A program made the translations under genes and the position numbers. 64,000 nt of DNA from Scleroderma bovista (taxonomy: Eukaryota > Basidiomycota > Agaricomycetes > Boletales > Sclerodermataceae): assembly GCA_037178675.1 (NCBI GenBank), contig JAYMGJ010000067.1, positions 90,934 through 154,933 of the forward strand, read 5' to 3'. Numbering within the stretch: the first letter of the stretch is position 1; every line of letters begins with the position of its first letter. The notes below the pieces were generated by a model. It did not search any database, was not told where the DNA came from, and worked only from the letters and a program-made list of their open reading frames with translations. This document shows, in pieces, positions 23,747-38,240 of this stretch.

Positions 23747-24762
23747 TCAAATTTTGACGTAGAGATCTACTGGACGACGAAAACCTATGTTCATGTCAAT
23801 GCAGCCCGGGAAACACGGATTTCACAACACTGACCTCCTTCTCCTACCGACCCCAGGTGCATTGGTGGCCCAAACCCGATGTCTCCCAATACTCTGTGAA
23901 AGTCGGCTGGACGTAAATGCAAGTGCTTTGCGGTATCTCTCAATCTTTCATCCATGCGTCTAGCTTTTGAGTATGTTTCCCAAGCCTGTGGTTCCAGAAT
24001 CAAAGTTCCTCCTGGTTTTAGATTCCTGTGGATTTTTTGAAAGAACGTCTTTATCCCATGGTCACCGTGATTCAAATGGATCCATTTTGTGATCGAAAGG
24101 CTGCATCAGACAATATTCAATACCGGAAGAATCACGGGCAGACGATGTTCGTACGCGAGCACAATGTTATATCTGGATTCGTCACTTGCATCTTGTTCAG
24201 TCATCCAATCCATTGTGCGGAAAGTGACATTATGAGGAAACACCGCGACTCCTCTTCGATTACTGGGGATTGGGAGTGGCCCGTAGCTATGCTCACAGGA
24301 CGCAGGGAAGTAATCATGGTCATCATCATGATATTGCTTGACTCGTTTGGGTGTCACAACCGAGGGGTCGTGAAGCCTCAGACCCAGAGACTGTTGACTC
24401 CAAAGGCTGCGCCGCCTTTTCCAAGCAGCTCGAATAAGGGTATCATCGATGTCAACACCAAGAATTCCCTGGGCACCCCAGAGTTGTCCTATCATATGGC
24501 ATTGTAAGACTGGCGCAGGCCTACGCCTGTAATGAATGCACCCACCAATCTCGCAAGTCACCCACCCCTCGTTACAGCCAATGTCGAGAACCGTCTTTCC
24601 GGCGAAAAAGTGGGGAGGCAGAAGGGACAGACGTGAATCGCGTACAAACGGTCGCTTGGAATAATACCTGGCCAGACATAGGTGTCGTGATGGAGAGTGC
24701 ATTCGGGCGAGTAAGACGCACCCATGATAGTTTCCGTAGAGGGGATTGGTTGTCGACGCCAT
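23747..24762 (-). CDS. Bin3/MePCE-family RNA methyltransferase
   Basis: Five exons (24762-24722, 24667-24546, 24488-24155, 24100-23835, 23784-23747) give 266 aa. The start YGNYHGYYSKRP is the family N-terminal motif and exists only across the first splice. SAM motif I is VLDIGCNEGWVT. GVDIDDTLIRAAW is motif II, and SITKWIHLNHGDHGIKTFF with GGTLILEPQAWETY is the Bin3 signature block. The C-terminal GGFRRPVDLY is recovered by a 38-nt last exon. Members O-methylate the gamma-phosphate cap of small RNAs (7SK or U6) or the 5' monophosphate of RNAs; which RNA is used here is not known. It diverges from the BAG-domain gene across 266 bp. Confidence 0.9.
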
Positions 24763-25028
24763 GCTACGACGTCGGATTTGAGGACAAGTACATCGTCTGC
24801 CTAGTAGAGCACGGCTACAGTCACGCCAGCCACCGTCTCACTACACATCCACATCACTCCTCTTTCCAAACTGTCTCCACTGCACGCAGGTGTGATATCA
24901 GACCTCAATTCTTTCACGTTATTTGCTCACAGTCACCAGTCGTGATCAGCCTTGTGCTGTTTTTTCGTGCAGCCATTGCACAAATCCGTGGCCTATTCTG
25001 CCCACCATCTCGCCAATCGTTCAGCACC
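24763..25028. promoter_or_regulatory. Divergent promoter, MePCE (-) and BAG gene (+)
   Basis: This 266-bp spacer lies between two start codons pointing apart. It must hold both promoters. No TATA box is obvious on either strand. Confidence 0.6.
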
Positions 25029-25682
25029 ATGATCCACGTCAAATGGGACAGAGAGGTGTTGCACTTCCCATTACCGCCTCCCGACACCACCTTGGGGAAG
25101 CTTAGAGCAGACATTGCAGAGTACACACAGCTCCCGCCAGAGTCGTTCAAGCTCATCCACGCTGGCGCAGTGATGAAAGATGATCAAGCTCTTCGTGCGT
25201 TTTCTGCATATACTCCTGCAACTTGCCTGATTACCTTACTCCAACCAGTATCCGCGTATAAAATCCGCGAAAACTCGACTATTGCACTCATCGGGGGCCA
25301 CATTACGCCACAAGCCCCTGCCCCGTACCAGCCACCATCCAAGGCAAAGGAACCACCAACGGAAGAGAACATGATCGGCGCGATTCGTGCCGAGTTGGAC
25401 CGTGTACGCGCTACACTCGCCCCTGATGTGGATGCCTTCGTTCTGGCTTGTTCAAATCCACTAGCGATTCTTGAGACTGCCCAAGATATCAACCCATCCA
25501 AAGTACCCACGTCTCTTGATCATACCCGCCTATCAGAACTCCTCCTACAATCTCTTCTCCGCCTTGATGCGTTGCACTTACCAGGGGCTGATTGGCCTGA
25601 TGCGAGACAGCAACGCAAGGCTGCCGTGCGAGAGGTTCAGGGCGTTCTGGATCGTTTAGATAGCGCTTGGTCTTCACGATGA
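25029..25682 (+). CDS. BAG-domain Hsp70 cochaperone with ubiquitin-like N-terminus
   Basis: Exons 25029-25194 and 25249-25682 give 199 aa. Residues 1-75 form a ubiquitin-like fold (IHVKWDREVLHFPLPP; ESFKLIHAGAVMKDD; then LSAYKIRENSTIALIGG across the splice). Residues 110-195 are the three-helix BAG domain, with RLSELLLQSLLRLDAL and RKAAVREVQGVLDRLD. BAG proteins act as nucleotide-exchange factors for Hsp70. The 54-nt intron is a multiple of three with no stop, so an uncut reading looks intact but inserts 18 foreign residues into the ubiquitin-like domain. It shares a 266-bp divergent promoter with the MePCE gene. Confidence 0.85.
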   Translation: MIHVKWDREVLHFPLPPPDTTLGKLRADIAEYTQLPPESFKLIHAGAVMKDDQALRAFSAYTPATCLITLLQPVSAYKIRENSTIALIGGHITPQAPAPYQPPSKAKEPPTEENMIGAIRAELDRVRATLAPDVDAFVLACSNPLAILETAQDINPSKVPTSLDHTRLSELLLQSLLRLDALHLPGADWPDARQQRKAAVREVQGVLDRLDSAWSSR

Positions 25683-25813
25683 GAGTTCCTTAAAGTTAGC
25701 ACTTGGTACTGTTGGTGTACTGTCACTTTAGATGCGGTCTAGGGTATATCATTAGTCACGTGCTTGGCTGGAAAACCCTTTACACACTACCGTCCACGAC
25801 ATCGCTGCACTCC

Positions 25814-26658
25814 ATGCCCTTCAAGATAGATTTGCTGCAAGCAAGTTTCACCACCTTGACGCTCATCATTTTCCTAGGAACTGTTTATTCTGTCAAGAAT
25901 AGCACATACCTCGACACATCAGATCCGTTGATTACGCATCTCCCTCATCACCTCCACAATACCCATTACTTTGCGACCAAGTCCAATTTCCTCAATGTCG
26001 TGTTCATTAAACGTGCTTGGGCTTGGACCTCGAGCACTTTTCTGTTCCTCTGGATAACCAGTCCCCGTCAACAACGATCTATCCGGAGACTGTCCAAATG
26101 GATTGCGGCAACGGCTGCTTGGCTTGTCTTTACGAGCTGGTTCTTCGGTCCTGCATTGATAGATCGGTTTATTGCAGCATCCGGAGGCGAGTGCACGATA
26201 GCGCTACCTTCTGGTGCCTCCTTCCCCATCCCAAACGAGTTTTGCTTCACGAAATCGAGATTATCCCCGCTCACGCATCCCGGGCTCTTTGCCTATCCCC
26301 TTCTCCTGCCAGAAGGACCTTGGACAACTACACCACGGATGAGGAGAGGTCATGATGTCTCTGGACACATATTCCTCCTAACCATGTCCGTCCTTTTCCT
26401 CTCCGACCAGCTCACATCGTCTCTTCGTTCCTCCCCTTCGGCTTGGACGCCTGCACATAAATATGCTGTCATCTACACGTCGGCGATAATTGTCATATGG
26501 CTGTTTGCCGCATATACTACTAGTGTGTATTTCCATACACCACTGGAAAAGCTTACTGGATACCGTGAGTGTCGCTACTCTACCGACGTTTTTATTGTTT
26601 TCTAACTGTCATGGTAGTGTTGGGTGCAGCAGGGTATGCTTTCACCTGGATAATTTAA
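25814..26658 (+). CDS. SCS3: FIT2/SCS3-family ER lipid protein
   Basis: Exons 25814-26564 and 26618-26658 give 263 aa, close to human FIT2. Several membrane spans are seen, starting with ASFTTLTLIIFLGTVY. The family histidines occur in DVSGHIFLLTMS and SVYFHTPLEKLTGY. FIT proteins sit in the ER membrane and cleave fatty acyl-CoA, which supports lipid-droplet budding and membrane balance. Yeast Scs3 is tied to inositol and phospholipid synthesis. Exon 2 adds only the end of the last helix. The gene converges on CDC1. Confidence 0.9.
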
Positions 26659-26823
26659 AAGAGGATATTTCAGCTAGTTTGTGAAGATAATAATGTCCTA
26701 ATGTAACCATGACTGCAGCCCTCTGAGAGAACCAACTCATTGATGGGAAAAGAAAGGATAGCAAACAGAAACAGAGATGTTACGTTGTGGAAAGATGAAA
26801 TGTCAGTCTGTGAGGGATGTCAA

Positions 26824-28838
26824 TCAAAAAATTATCCACTGAAGAACTATCCGGGCTATCATAGCAGGTGCGGCGACCCTGACAACATCGCACGCAAACT
26901 GCGATATTAGTCCCTGTCCCCGAAGTAAAGGCAGCAGGCTCCTGGAGGCAAAGCATTCGTGACAGGCATCCCAACGAAGTAAGTTAATCGTGATGCGTCG
27001 CCGCCGCCCATTCAACTCGAATGACCTTGTCCATGACCACCACCTTGTTCGGGTACGTTGAGATCGTGGGGGTGGCAAGAACGCAGTTCCATTGCTCGAG
27101 AAGTCCCCTTCATCCTCATGCCCTGTAGTCCAAGTTTCGCCACGATTATCATGGTCTCTACGTGCAAGGTAGTGTGTCGGGCTTAATGGATCATCCACTT
27201 CGTCCTCGGCTGGAAATAGCGTGATCGGACTGAGAAGTGGAGAACTCCGAGGTGTGCACGAAAGAGGGGTAACACGATAGCTTGGGACTCTTGAACTGGG
27301 CACCCGAGGGTTCGGGGAAAGTAGGTTCGTCGGGCTCGTCAAGACCTTTGGTCGAGGGGACCACGCCGACCAAACCGCAGACTCGGGCCCAGATGAACGT
27401 GTCTCCGGCACCGATGAAAGCGAGGAGATACGTCGATGGTGGCGGTGAGTTTTGATGTTTATGTACAGCAGAACAACTGCCGTCAATACGAGGGAAGGAA
27501 GGTATATAGACTTGTACATGGTTCGGGTATCAGGCAGGTAACATGACGTGTCCGCAATAGTAGGTCCAGACTGACCCTCAGGATCTGGAGATATCAAGGA
27601 TATAAGCTGAAACCCAGGCCATCTGATATGTCGTGACGGTGAAAAGGATTTGACGGTCACCTCTCGGACCTCCCTTTTCGTATCTGTGTCGCGAGGAGAA
27701 GCCACCTCGTGCACAACTTCACAATAATCGCGGTTATCTCCGCTATGCAAAAAGATTAATCCCAACATAAACACAAGGCCAAAATTCGACTCGCCTAAAA
27801 ACAATCGATGGTTGAAGGTTTCTTAAGATGAACTCGGTTGTCTGCTTTCCAAGCATGTTTTGATAACCGTGCCCGGCACCAGCACGAATCGAGCCCTTTT
27901 CCCGAAGAGGACCGCAAGACTGTCTAACGGGACGAGAAAGCGGAATATGACTCAACAGGACGGTGGGTCTATCGTGTCGAGCATCCATGGCAGATGTTAA
28001 GAACGCGATTGGTCCACCGCTGAGCGGAGTCCACTCCTCGAACGTTTTACCATGAGCGTGTCGATGGTAATCTTCTTCCACGAGTTTTGTGGCGTCAATT
28101 AGAATGAACTCGTGGTCGGCAATGGTGATGGCCTGGTTTAATGGCCCAAAATACTCAGTGAAAAAACGTGGAGCATCCTCTGAAAAGGATGAGGACGTTC
28201 CTATGCTGTGAGCGCGTCAGCATCAAAATGACCAGGTATAAGTAATGCACACACCCGACATCTGTATTTCCCGGAATGAAGTAAAAGGTCATCTCGTCGC
28301 CGCGTCGGAAGATCGATGCAAATCTACGATAGTAGGCATCGTACCTAATGCCGAGGGACAAGGATATCAGCTTGAAGGGAATTGAAACGTGCAAGGTACA
28401 CGTACTCTTCTTTGCTCATAACATAACGCCCAGAGGCAAGTGTGTCCCCAAGAAAGATGACAACATCAGGACGAAGACGAGAAGTGACGCTCCAGCTCTT
28501 GCGCAAATACATCGTAACATGATCCTCTCCCCACCATGACCTCTGCGTGGCAGGATTTGGAACTTGAGCATCAGCAATCAGTAATACCCGAGTAGGCTTC
28601 GTCGCATTGGGTGGCTTCAGCAAAAAAAGTAAGACTAACCAGGACATAAATAAACGATTGTACTCACCCGCAATTGCAACACCTTATCCGGCCACCTGCA
28701 ATGTGCTAGACTGTAGAAGAATGCTCCGAACTGACACCAGATGACTGTGATGACCCAGAACAGCTGGAGGATGAAGACAGCCGGGTGCCGGGACACGAGA
28801 CGTGATCTTTTCGACCGTCGCTCATATAAAAGAGCCAT
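26824..28838 (-). CDS. CDC1: CDC1/TED1-family metallophosphoesterase
   Basis: Five exons (28838-28668, 28614-28406, 28344-28255, 28205-27795, 27742-26824) give 599 aa. An N-terminal membrane anchor (VFILQLFWVITVIW) is followed by the calcineurin-like core: LIADAQVPNP, VIFLGDTLASGR, FIPGNTDVG, LLSHIPLSR and FSGDNRDYCEV, which carry the metal ligands. VKSFSPSRHIRWPGFQLISL and a second membrane span near SLVLTAVVLLYI complete the family plan. Yeast Cdc1 and Ted1 remove ethanolamine phosphate from mannoses of GPI anchors in the ER/Golgi. The intron at 27794 uses a GC donor; the join gives FSGDN. The C-terminal 70 residues are least certain. Confidence 0.9.
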
Positions 28839-29017
28839 GCTTCATCACTAGTTCGTCGGTCAGGTCAGGTGGTTGTGAGCAAGTGCGGCGTCAAAGGTCA
28901 GCGCTATCCATTGTTTCATGAAGTAGTTCAGTGTTACGTATCTTCCAAATTTAGGTTCAGCGACAAAAATACGTGTAAAGACAGAAGGAATGGACTGGAG
29001 ACTATTACTGCGCCAAC

Positions 29018-30537
29018 TCATTTCTCAAGGTCCTCATTACTAACGCGTCTGTAGCTTGCACTCCGTGCCCGGCGAAGGAGGTGGAGTCCACCGCACCACA
29101 CGCATCCTGCAGAGGAAACTACCAGTAGCATGAAAAGTGCGCCCAAATATTGCCTCTCCAAGGGCCAAGGAAGGTTGGTAGCATTCTCGATATCTGCCTC
29201 CTTGTCGACTGAAGGGCCATCAACGAGAGGAGTCGAAGTAGGTTTAACATCGATGTCCTGTTGACAAGTAACAAATATTTATTGACATGATTGTTTCACG
29301 AAGATAAGAGCTGAACTATAGCTCAGCACGAAGAGGTACCTCTTTCCCATCCGCATCATAAGTGGGCTCAACTGGCAGCTGCAATGGAGTTTTAGCTGTA
29401 GCGCTTGAGGGAAGTAAAATGCACTAGCCTCTCCGGAGTCATATATGACAACGTCCTCAGCCGGCTTGTCGCCGTGCCCTTTTGGAACGTCCTCTAAAGC
29501 GTCCGTTAGAATAGTTCGTCAGTGCATAAAAATAACCAGACCAATCGCATAAACAATGTCCATTCCTTCCAGAACTTTGCCGAAGACGACCTAGTGACAA
29601 TGTTCAGGGTGTGCTAATTCAGTTATCAACAGACACTGACATGTTTACCATCAAGCCAGCCTGTCACGACAGTGCAAATGAACTGGAAAGTAATAAAGGT
29701 CACCGAGACGAATGAAATACAAACGGCTTACGAATTGTGAACCTAAGGTGGATTATGTCAGAGGTGTTAGTGGGGAGAATGGATCTAAGTGACCATTGGT
29801 ATCTTTTCCTGCGTTCGCCATTGAAAGTGTGCCAGGCCCGGTATGCTTGAGTTTGCTTGAAGGGCGCTTAGCAGTTTACTTTATCAAATATTCACATTAC
29901 CTACAAGTTTTCATCGGGAAATCTGTCACCGTAGATAGACTGAAGTAGCGCAACGTGGTCAATGACAAGTTGTGTCAGAGATTATACACCAACCTTGCCA
30001 CCAGTCCCATCTCCGCGGGCTACATAAAAAGCACTGTGAGATGACTGCTCACATAGAATGCGAGCAACACACTAAAATCACCACCCTGAATCCTAAGGAA
30101 GAATTAGCCAGTGCCTAAAGAGAATTATTTCCATGAGACTCACATGAAGTTCTTGATGACACGGTGGAATTTCGAGCCCTTGTATCCGTAGCCGAGTTCA
30201 TTGCCAGTTTTGTCTTTGCCAGTAGCCAAGGCGCGGAAGTTCTCCACGGTTTTGGGAACGGACTACCGTATTATGCAATTGAGTAACGTGGTGTTCAGGG
30301 CATTGAACAACTAAACCTACTCCGCCATAGAGACCCATAACAACTGAGGAGTAGTCAGACACCTTGGACGTGCTTGCGAGTGATACACTCACTGCGACCC
30401 ATAGGCTTCTCTCCATGCTTAATGTCAAAGTAGACAATGTTGGTGATTTTTGGGCCCTTCGCAGCATCCACGGACGGAGCGCAGAAGAACGCTGCGAGCG
30501 AGACTATAATGAATGCGAGGGAGATCCGACCAAGCAT
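29018..30537 (-). CDS. ER cyclophilin (peptidyl-prolyl isomerase), membrane-anchored
   Basis: Thirteen exons give 291 aa: 30537-30393, 30343-30321, 30262-30144, 30092-30073, 30019-29994, 29939-29905, 29855-29794, 29742-29732, 29682-29641, 29590-29542, 29493-29429, 29378-29340 and 29257-29018. Residues 1-25 are a signal peptide. The active site is complete: [20 protein letters not shown], then [15 protein letters not shown], then WLDGKHVVFGKV with the cyclosporin-contact Trp. A single C-terminal span ([13 protein letters not shown]) and a basic tail predict a type I ER membrane protein like fungal CypB relatives. Exon 8 is 11 nt. The intron at 29428 has a GC donor. It is divergent from DBP7, with 98 bp between starts. 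Confidence 0.92.
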
Positions 30538-30635
30538 TGCAAAGTAAGAAGTGTAGAGAGTGTGTGAGTGAGCGAATGAAGTCTTTTCGTGGGAAGACGA
30601 GTTTGGCCTTTCATGCGAATCTCCTTGCAGCAAAC

Positions 30636-33211
30636 ATGGATGATGGATTGGTGTTGAACATATCCGTCGAGGCGGCCGCTCCAGTAAAACGGAAAAGTTC
30701 CACGAAGTCAGGACGATGGACTGACAGGTGAGCATGGACTTGCGAGAGCAACCAGCAACTCAACGCATTCTGATGGCAGGGCCAAGTCTAAGAGGGTGCT
30801 CAAACGGGAAGCTCGGGCACCCCATATCGATTCGTCTACAAGCCAGACTCGGGAAGCATTCGAGGGCGAGGGCGAGTCTTCCCGCCCAGCAAAGCGACCG
30901 CGTCGAGACAAGGCTCCCGATCAGCCCGTCATTACCGCTATTGATCGTCCAAAACCATCTACACAGATAATATCTTCCTTGTTCTCACACAACCCAAAAA
31001 TCGATGCACCGCAACCACCTTCTGCCAACAAATTGACCTTGAAACCAAGTAATGCCCCGCTAGCAAACACTGCAGGCTTTCCTGAGCTTTTCCTTCATCC
31101 GCTCCTTGTTACCCACTTAGAAAACAAAATGGGAGTGCTGAAGCCGACTTCCATTCAGCGTGCCGCTCTTCCCGTGTTTACTCGACCACCCTCAGCTGAT
31201 ATGGCTGACAGGGATGTTTTCATCCAATCTCAGACAGGCTCAGGAAAGACGCTCTCGTTCCTCCTTCCCATCATTCATGACCTTTTGCCACTCAGCACGC
31301 ATTCCTACATCGACCGGTCCATTGGCACACTTGCTGTCATCATTGCCCCTACTCGAGAGCTCGCAAAGCAAATATCGGATGTTCTCGAGTCACTTCTTAA
31401 ACTCAAACTGCGATCAGATGGCGAATCGGACAACGCAGAGAATTCCCCGCGATATACCCGTTGGCTTGTATCCGGCCTTCTTTCTGGAGGTGCTACTAAA
31501 GCACACGAAAAGGCGCGCCTGAGGAAAGGTATCCCGATACTTGTTGCAACGCCTGGACGACTACTTGATCACCTCCAGAATACTTCATCCTTTAATGTGG
31601 GAAAATGCAGGTGGTTAGTGTTGGATGAAGCCGACCGTCTAATGGAACTTGGGTTCGAAGAGACTATCAAGGGTATTATCCAAGGGCTCGATGGCCGTCA
31701 GAGATTGGCCATGCAAGCAGTGAAGGAGGGTAAGAGTTTGGAAGTCGGTGGTTGGGACTGGGACCGTCGACGGCGGACGATCCTCTGTTCAGCAACCATA
31801 CGAGAAGATGTTCAAAAGCTGGCCGGGACAACTTTGATAAATCCCATCATGATCAGAGCTCTCGATACCGAACAGGAGCCCCAGGAGATGCTGCATAAGG
31901 GGCATGCTTCTGCTAACGAGTCGTCATCTGCCAAATTCGTTCCCCCATCCCAACTGACCCAAAAGTACGTTATAGTACCACTCAAGTTGCGGCTCGTTGC
32001 TTTGGTCGCCTTGCTTCGTTTCATCCTCTCCCAAAATCAACCAAAGAAGGAGTGCAAAATTATCGTATTTCTGAGCTGTACGGATTCCGTAGACTTCCAC
32101 TGGCGGCTGCTAGGAGGGACAACGATGGGAGAGAATGAACCCGATGCGAGTGACTCGGATTCTGTGGACGGGCAACTGAATGCGGGTGGGAAGTCTACGG
32201 ACTTGGAACTCACTGGCAAAAAAGTAGCGGTGCAATCTGCTCTTCTACCTGGTACTCTCATCTTCCGGCTGCACGGGTCGTTGTCTACTCCGATCCGTCT
32301 TGCATCCCTCCGTGGCTTCACAGCTGCGCCATCAGCATTTCGCAAACAGCCCTCTATATTCTCCTCGATATTACTTTGTACTTCAGTGGCCTCGCGCGGT
32401 CTTGATCTCCCCCTTGTACGGGCGATTATACAATATGATCTGCCGACCGAAGGCAGCGCCACGGAATACATACATCGCGTCGGTCGAACAGCCCGCGCAG
32501 GGAAGGGTGGAGAGGCTTGGAGTATAGTCGCTCCTAGTGAATCGGAATGGGTCAAATGGATCCAGGAGAAAATGTGGAATGATGAATCTTCATCCGATGT
32601 TCAAATGCCAAACATTGTGTTGGAAGGCACGAGTGTCGAGGACATACTGACCAAGGGATTTGGTGGCAGCGGTTCCGAGTATGAATCTCGTGCCACCAAT
32701 GTGCAGCTGGCTTTCGAACGATGGGTGCTGCGACAGAGAGGGGTACGCTGTTACATCGGTGCCTGGGTTGCCCTGTTGACTGTTTCTATAGCATACCGAA
32801 CTCGCTCGGAAAGCCTTTTTGTCGCACATGAGGGCATATGCAACCCATCCCACTAACGAAAAACACATGTTCCACGTCCGGAATCTCCACGTCGGACACC
32901 TTGCGAAGTCGTTTGCTCTGCGCGAGGCGCCTAAGAGCATTGGTAGCACCAATAGTAACACCACAACCAAAGTCAGGACGTTCGACAAAAAACAGAAAGC
33001 CAGAACTGGGGGTGCGGCAAGTCATTCGAAAGACCACGACATGTATATCTCCGGACGGACAGGTGATGCAGAAGCGCGAATGAAGGAGGTGGTCCGAGCT
33101 CAGGGTAGATTCCTCAAGAAGGGCGGTATGATGAAGAGCAGCGGCACGGGTGAATTTCAGCTCGCATCCGGGGCAGCTCTGGAAAAACTTGTACAAGGAT
33201 ATGCAACCTGA
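30636..33211 (+). CDS. DBP7: DEAD-box RNA helicase DBP7
   Basis: Exons 30636-30727, 30780-32742 and 32792-33211 give 824 aa. Motifs in order: [11 protein letters not shown] (Q), SQTGSGKT (I), PTRELAKQ (Ia), TPGRLLDH (Ib), [10 protein letters not shown] (II), CSAT (III), SRGLDLP (V) and [13 protein letters not shown] (VI). The C-terminal block [20 protein letters not shown] is diagnostic for Dbp7/DDX31. The enzyme works in the nucleolus on 60S subunit assembly. A basic N-terminal region precedes the core. The second intron removes a stretch that would otherwise run to an early stop at the end of helicase domain 2. It diverges from the cyclophilin gene and converges on AFG2. Confidence 0.95.
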
Positions 33212-34037
33212 CTTGAACATGATGTTCTTCGGCCGCTTCTAAACCAAAATGTGACGCTGGTCAATCGAATAGGAGGGCGACAGGACCTGCACTCCTGGTT
33301 GCAGAAGATACTTGTATGTCTGCCCTGTGGGCATTATCAGATAATTCGGTGCTGTTGTTGATCCAGTTGGAGACACATACTCCAGTGACAGCGGAATGCA
33401 AGGTGTCGCATATCATTTGTAATGGCGAGGGAATTGCTGGGATTACAGGTCTCGTGAATTTGTGGCCCAAGGGTGTTTCCCGGCGTCATATGGTACTTTG
33501 ATCCCTTGTTACCATTCAAATAGTAACACAAATTGCCTTTACTTGCATATGGAGTACCCTTGTACCTTGGGCTAATCAATGGAAGTCGACAAGGCGAACA
33601 TATAAATCAACAATTCAACCAGATTCAATCCTAATAGACTCATTCTATCACTGACACTACCCGAAACTCAGGTAGGTAACCCTCGGCACCTCAAGCCTTG
33701 AGCCTATCCGTAGTCTGGAGGTCGAGCAGCGGAGGCACTCTGCGCTGCCTTTCAAGTGGGGACAAACTCCTTATCATCAGAAACGTAGAATATTAGAATA
33801 TTCATCAGCACAAGCACCACAGTCACTGTTCCGTTTAAATGTCTCGAATTCCAGTCTTGTGACCTCGTTATTGCAAGCCCACAAGATTGGTCTACAGACA
33901 GGGTCGGTGGTATCTCTTCCTAGGGAATGAGGCTGCAACCCAAGTAGAGAGCTCTCGTCGGGTCAATTAACTGGATTGATGCGAGTGCGTGCGTCTCGAC
34001 CCACTGGAATCATATATCTTAGCATTCATAATTGGCG
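33212..34037. other. Convergent spacer DBP7-AFG2
   Basis: About 0.8 kb separates the two stops. Both 3' untranslated regions should fall here. Short open frames around 33261-33579 show no homology that I can see. Nothing else is supported. Confidence 0.5.
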
Positions 34038-37088
<3,051 letters not shown>

Positions 37089-37091
37089 TCT

Positions 37092-37382
37092 GAATTCCCT
37101 TGCTCGAAGAGCAAAGGGTTCTGGGAGAATGCTATATCGTGGGAACGACTGACGACAGAACTTTTTGCCTTCTTTGGATCCGTGTGATTCGGTTGCCTTA
37201 CCTTGCTACCTATGAGCCTTCCAAGTACGCAATCCAAATGTGCATGCGGAGAGCAAGGGTTCTACCGACGCAGGCGGCATTTCGAGTGGTAAGTTGAACT
37301 TCTAATTCCCTTGCTTGACAAGGTTCTGGGACTTCGTTATATCGTGAGAACGTCCTACGACTGAACTTTTTGCCTTCTTTGG
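37092..37382. repeat. Imperfect direct duplication of the AFG2 5' flank
   Basis: About 84 bp at 37092-37175 recur with gaps at 37302-37382. They share ATTCCCTTGC, GGTTCTGGGA, a TATATCGTG core and an identical 3' block AACTTTTTGCCTTCTTTGGA. The copies are separated by about 126 bp. Copy 1 is immediately upstream of the AFG2 start codon. Confidence 0.75.
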
Positions 37383-38240
37383 AAGTGTTATCTTTCAAGT
37401 TTCAATACACTTCAGTAGTAAGCAAATTGTACTCCTTGAATAACTGTAGTTGACTTTTGCCATTCCAATTCACACAATAGGGAGGCTCAGAGTAGTCGCA
37501 GTCACAGTCACAGTCGCAGTCGCAGTCTCACGTGACTTGCCATATCGAGGCATAGCATATTATCTAATGTTGAAGGTTTGGTCGGAGTGCAAATATTCAG
37601 TACGAAAACTTTCAAGTAGGATTGACTACCAAATAATGCTAATAAGTTGTGTACAAAAAAGTGCTAAATACAAAGGGAGAATACATCAGGAAACTGGGGA
37701 AGAGATGATATTCCCTGATACACATTATAAACATACATCAGAGTGATATTGTAATATACCTCAATATCAGCAATTAAACACCCTTACAATTGAACTAGCA
37801 TAATTGAGCATGTATGATTACTCATTAACATCCTTAGTGCACAATGATCAAGTGTATATCAGAATGACTCATTGTAGATAATGCAGGATAGACATGGCAT
37901 TTTGTTGTCACACATTATATTTGATGGTTCTATCTTCTAACAGAGTTGCATCACTTGGTCATCTTGCTACCATTATGTGTCCAACATATAATCAATTATA
38001 GCTATCCTGCCAGAATAACATTCCACTTATCAACTTTTACACTCTTGTACCCCCTTGTCAGGCCTATCAGAAAACTAACCCTTTGACTCAGCTTAGTGTT
38101 CAGTTTGGCTAGTCAGTCCAGTCAAGTACATAGCAATAGCATATCAATTAAAAAAAGATCACACCAAGTTATTCAGACAAATAAAATTCATAGTTCATTT
38201 ATACAAAGTTGTCCTAAATACTAAATAAACTAAATAATAA
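37383..38240. other. AT-rich island edge with a CAGTCA microsatellite
   Basis: Base composition drops sharply to AT-rich after the gene block. A short run of CAGTCA/CAGTCG units lies near 37498-37528. No gene is seen. The sequence resembles the AT-rich stretches at 39.9-40.8 kb and 42.1-43.3 kb, and is probably transposon-derived. Confidence 0.5.

Noticed and set aside
26824..27804. Independent 326-aa gene
   Set aside because: Its first residues are intronic. From SGDNRDYC onward it is the last exon of the CDC1-like phosphoesterase.
30198..30735. Antisense or alternative genes over the cyclophilin promoter
   Set aside because: They are shadows of cyclophilin exons and DBP7 exon 1 in other frames.
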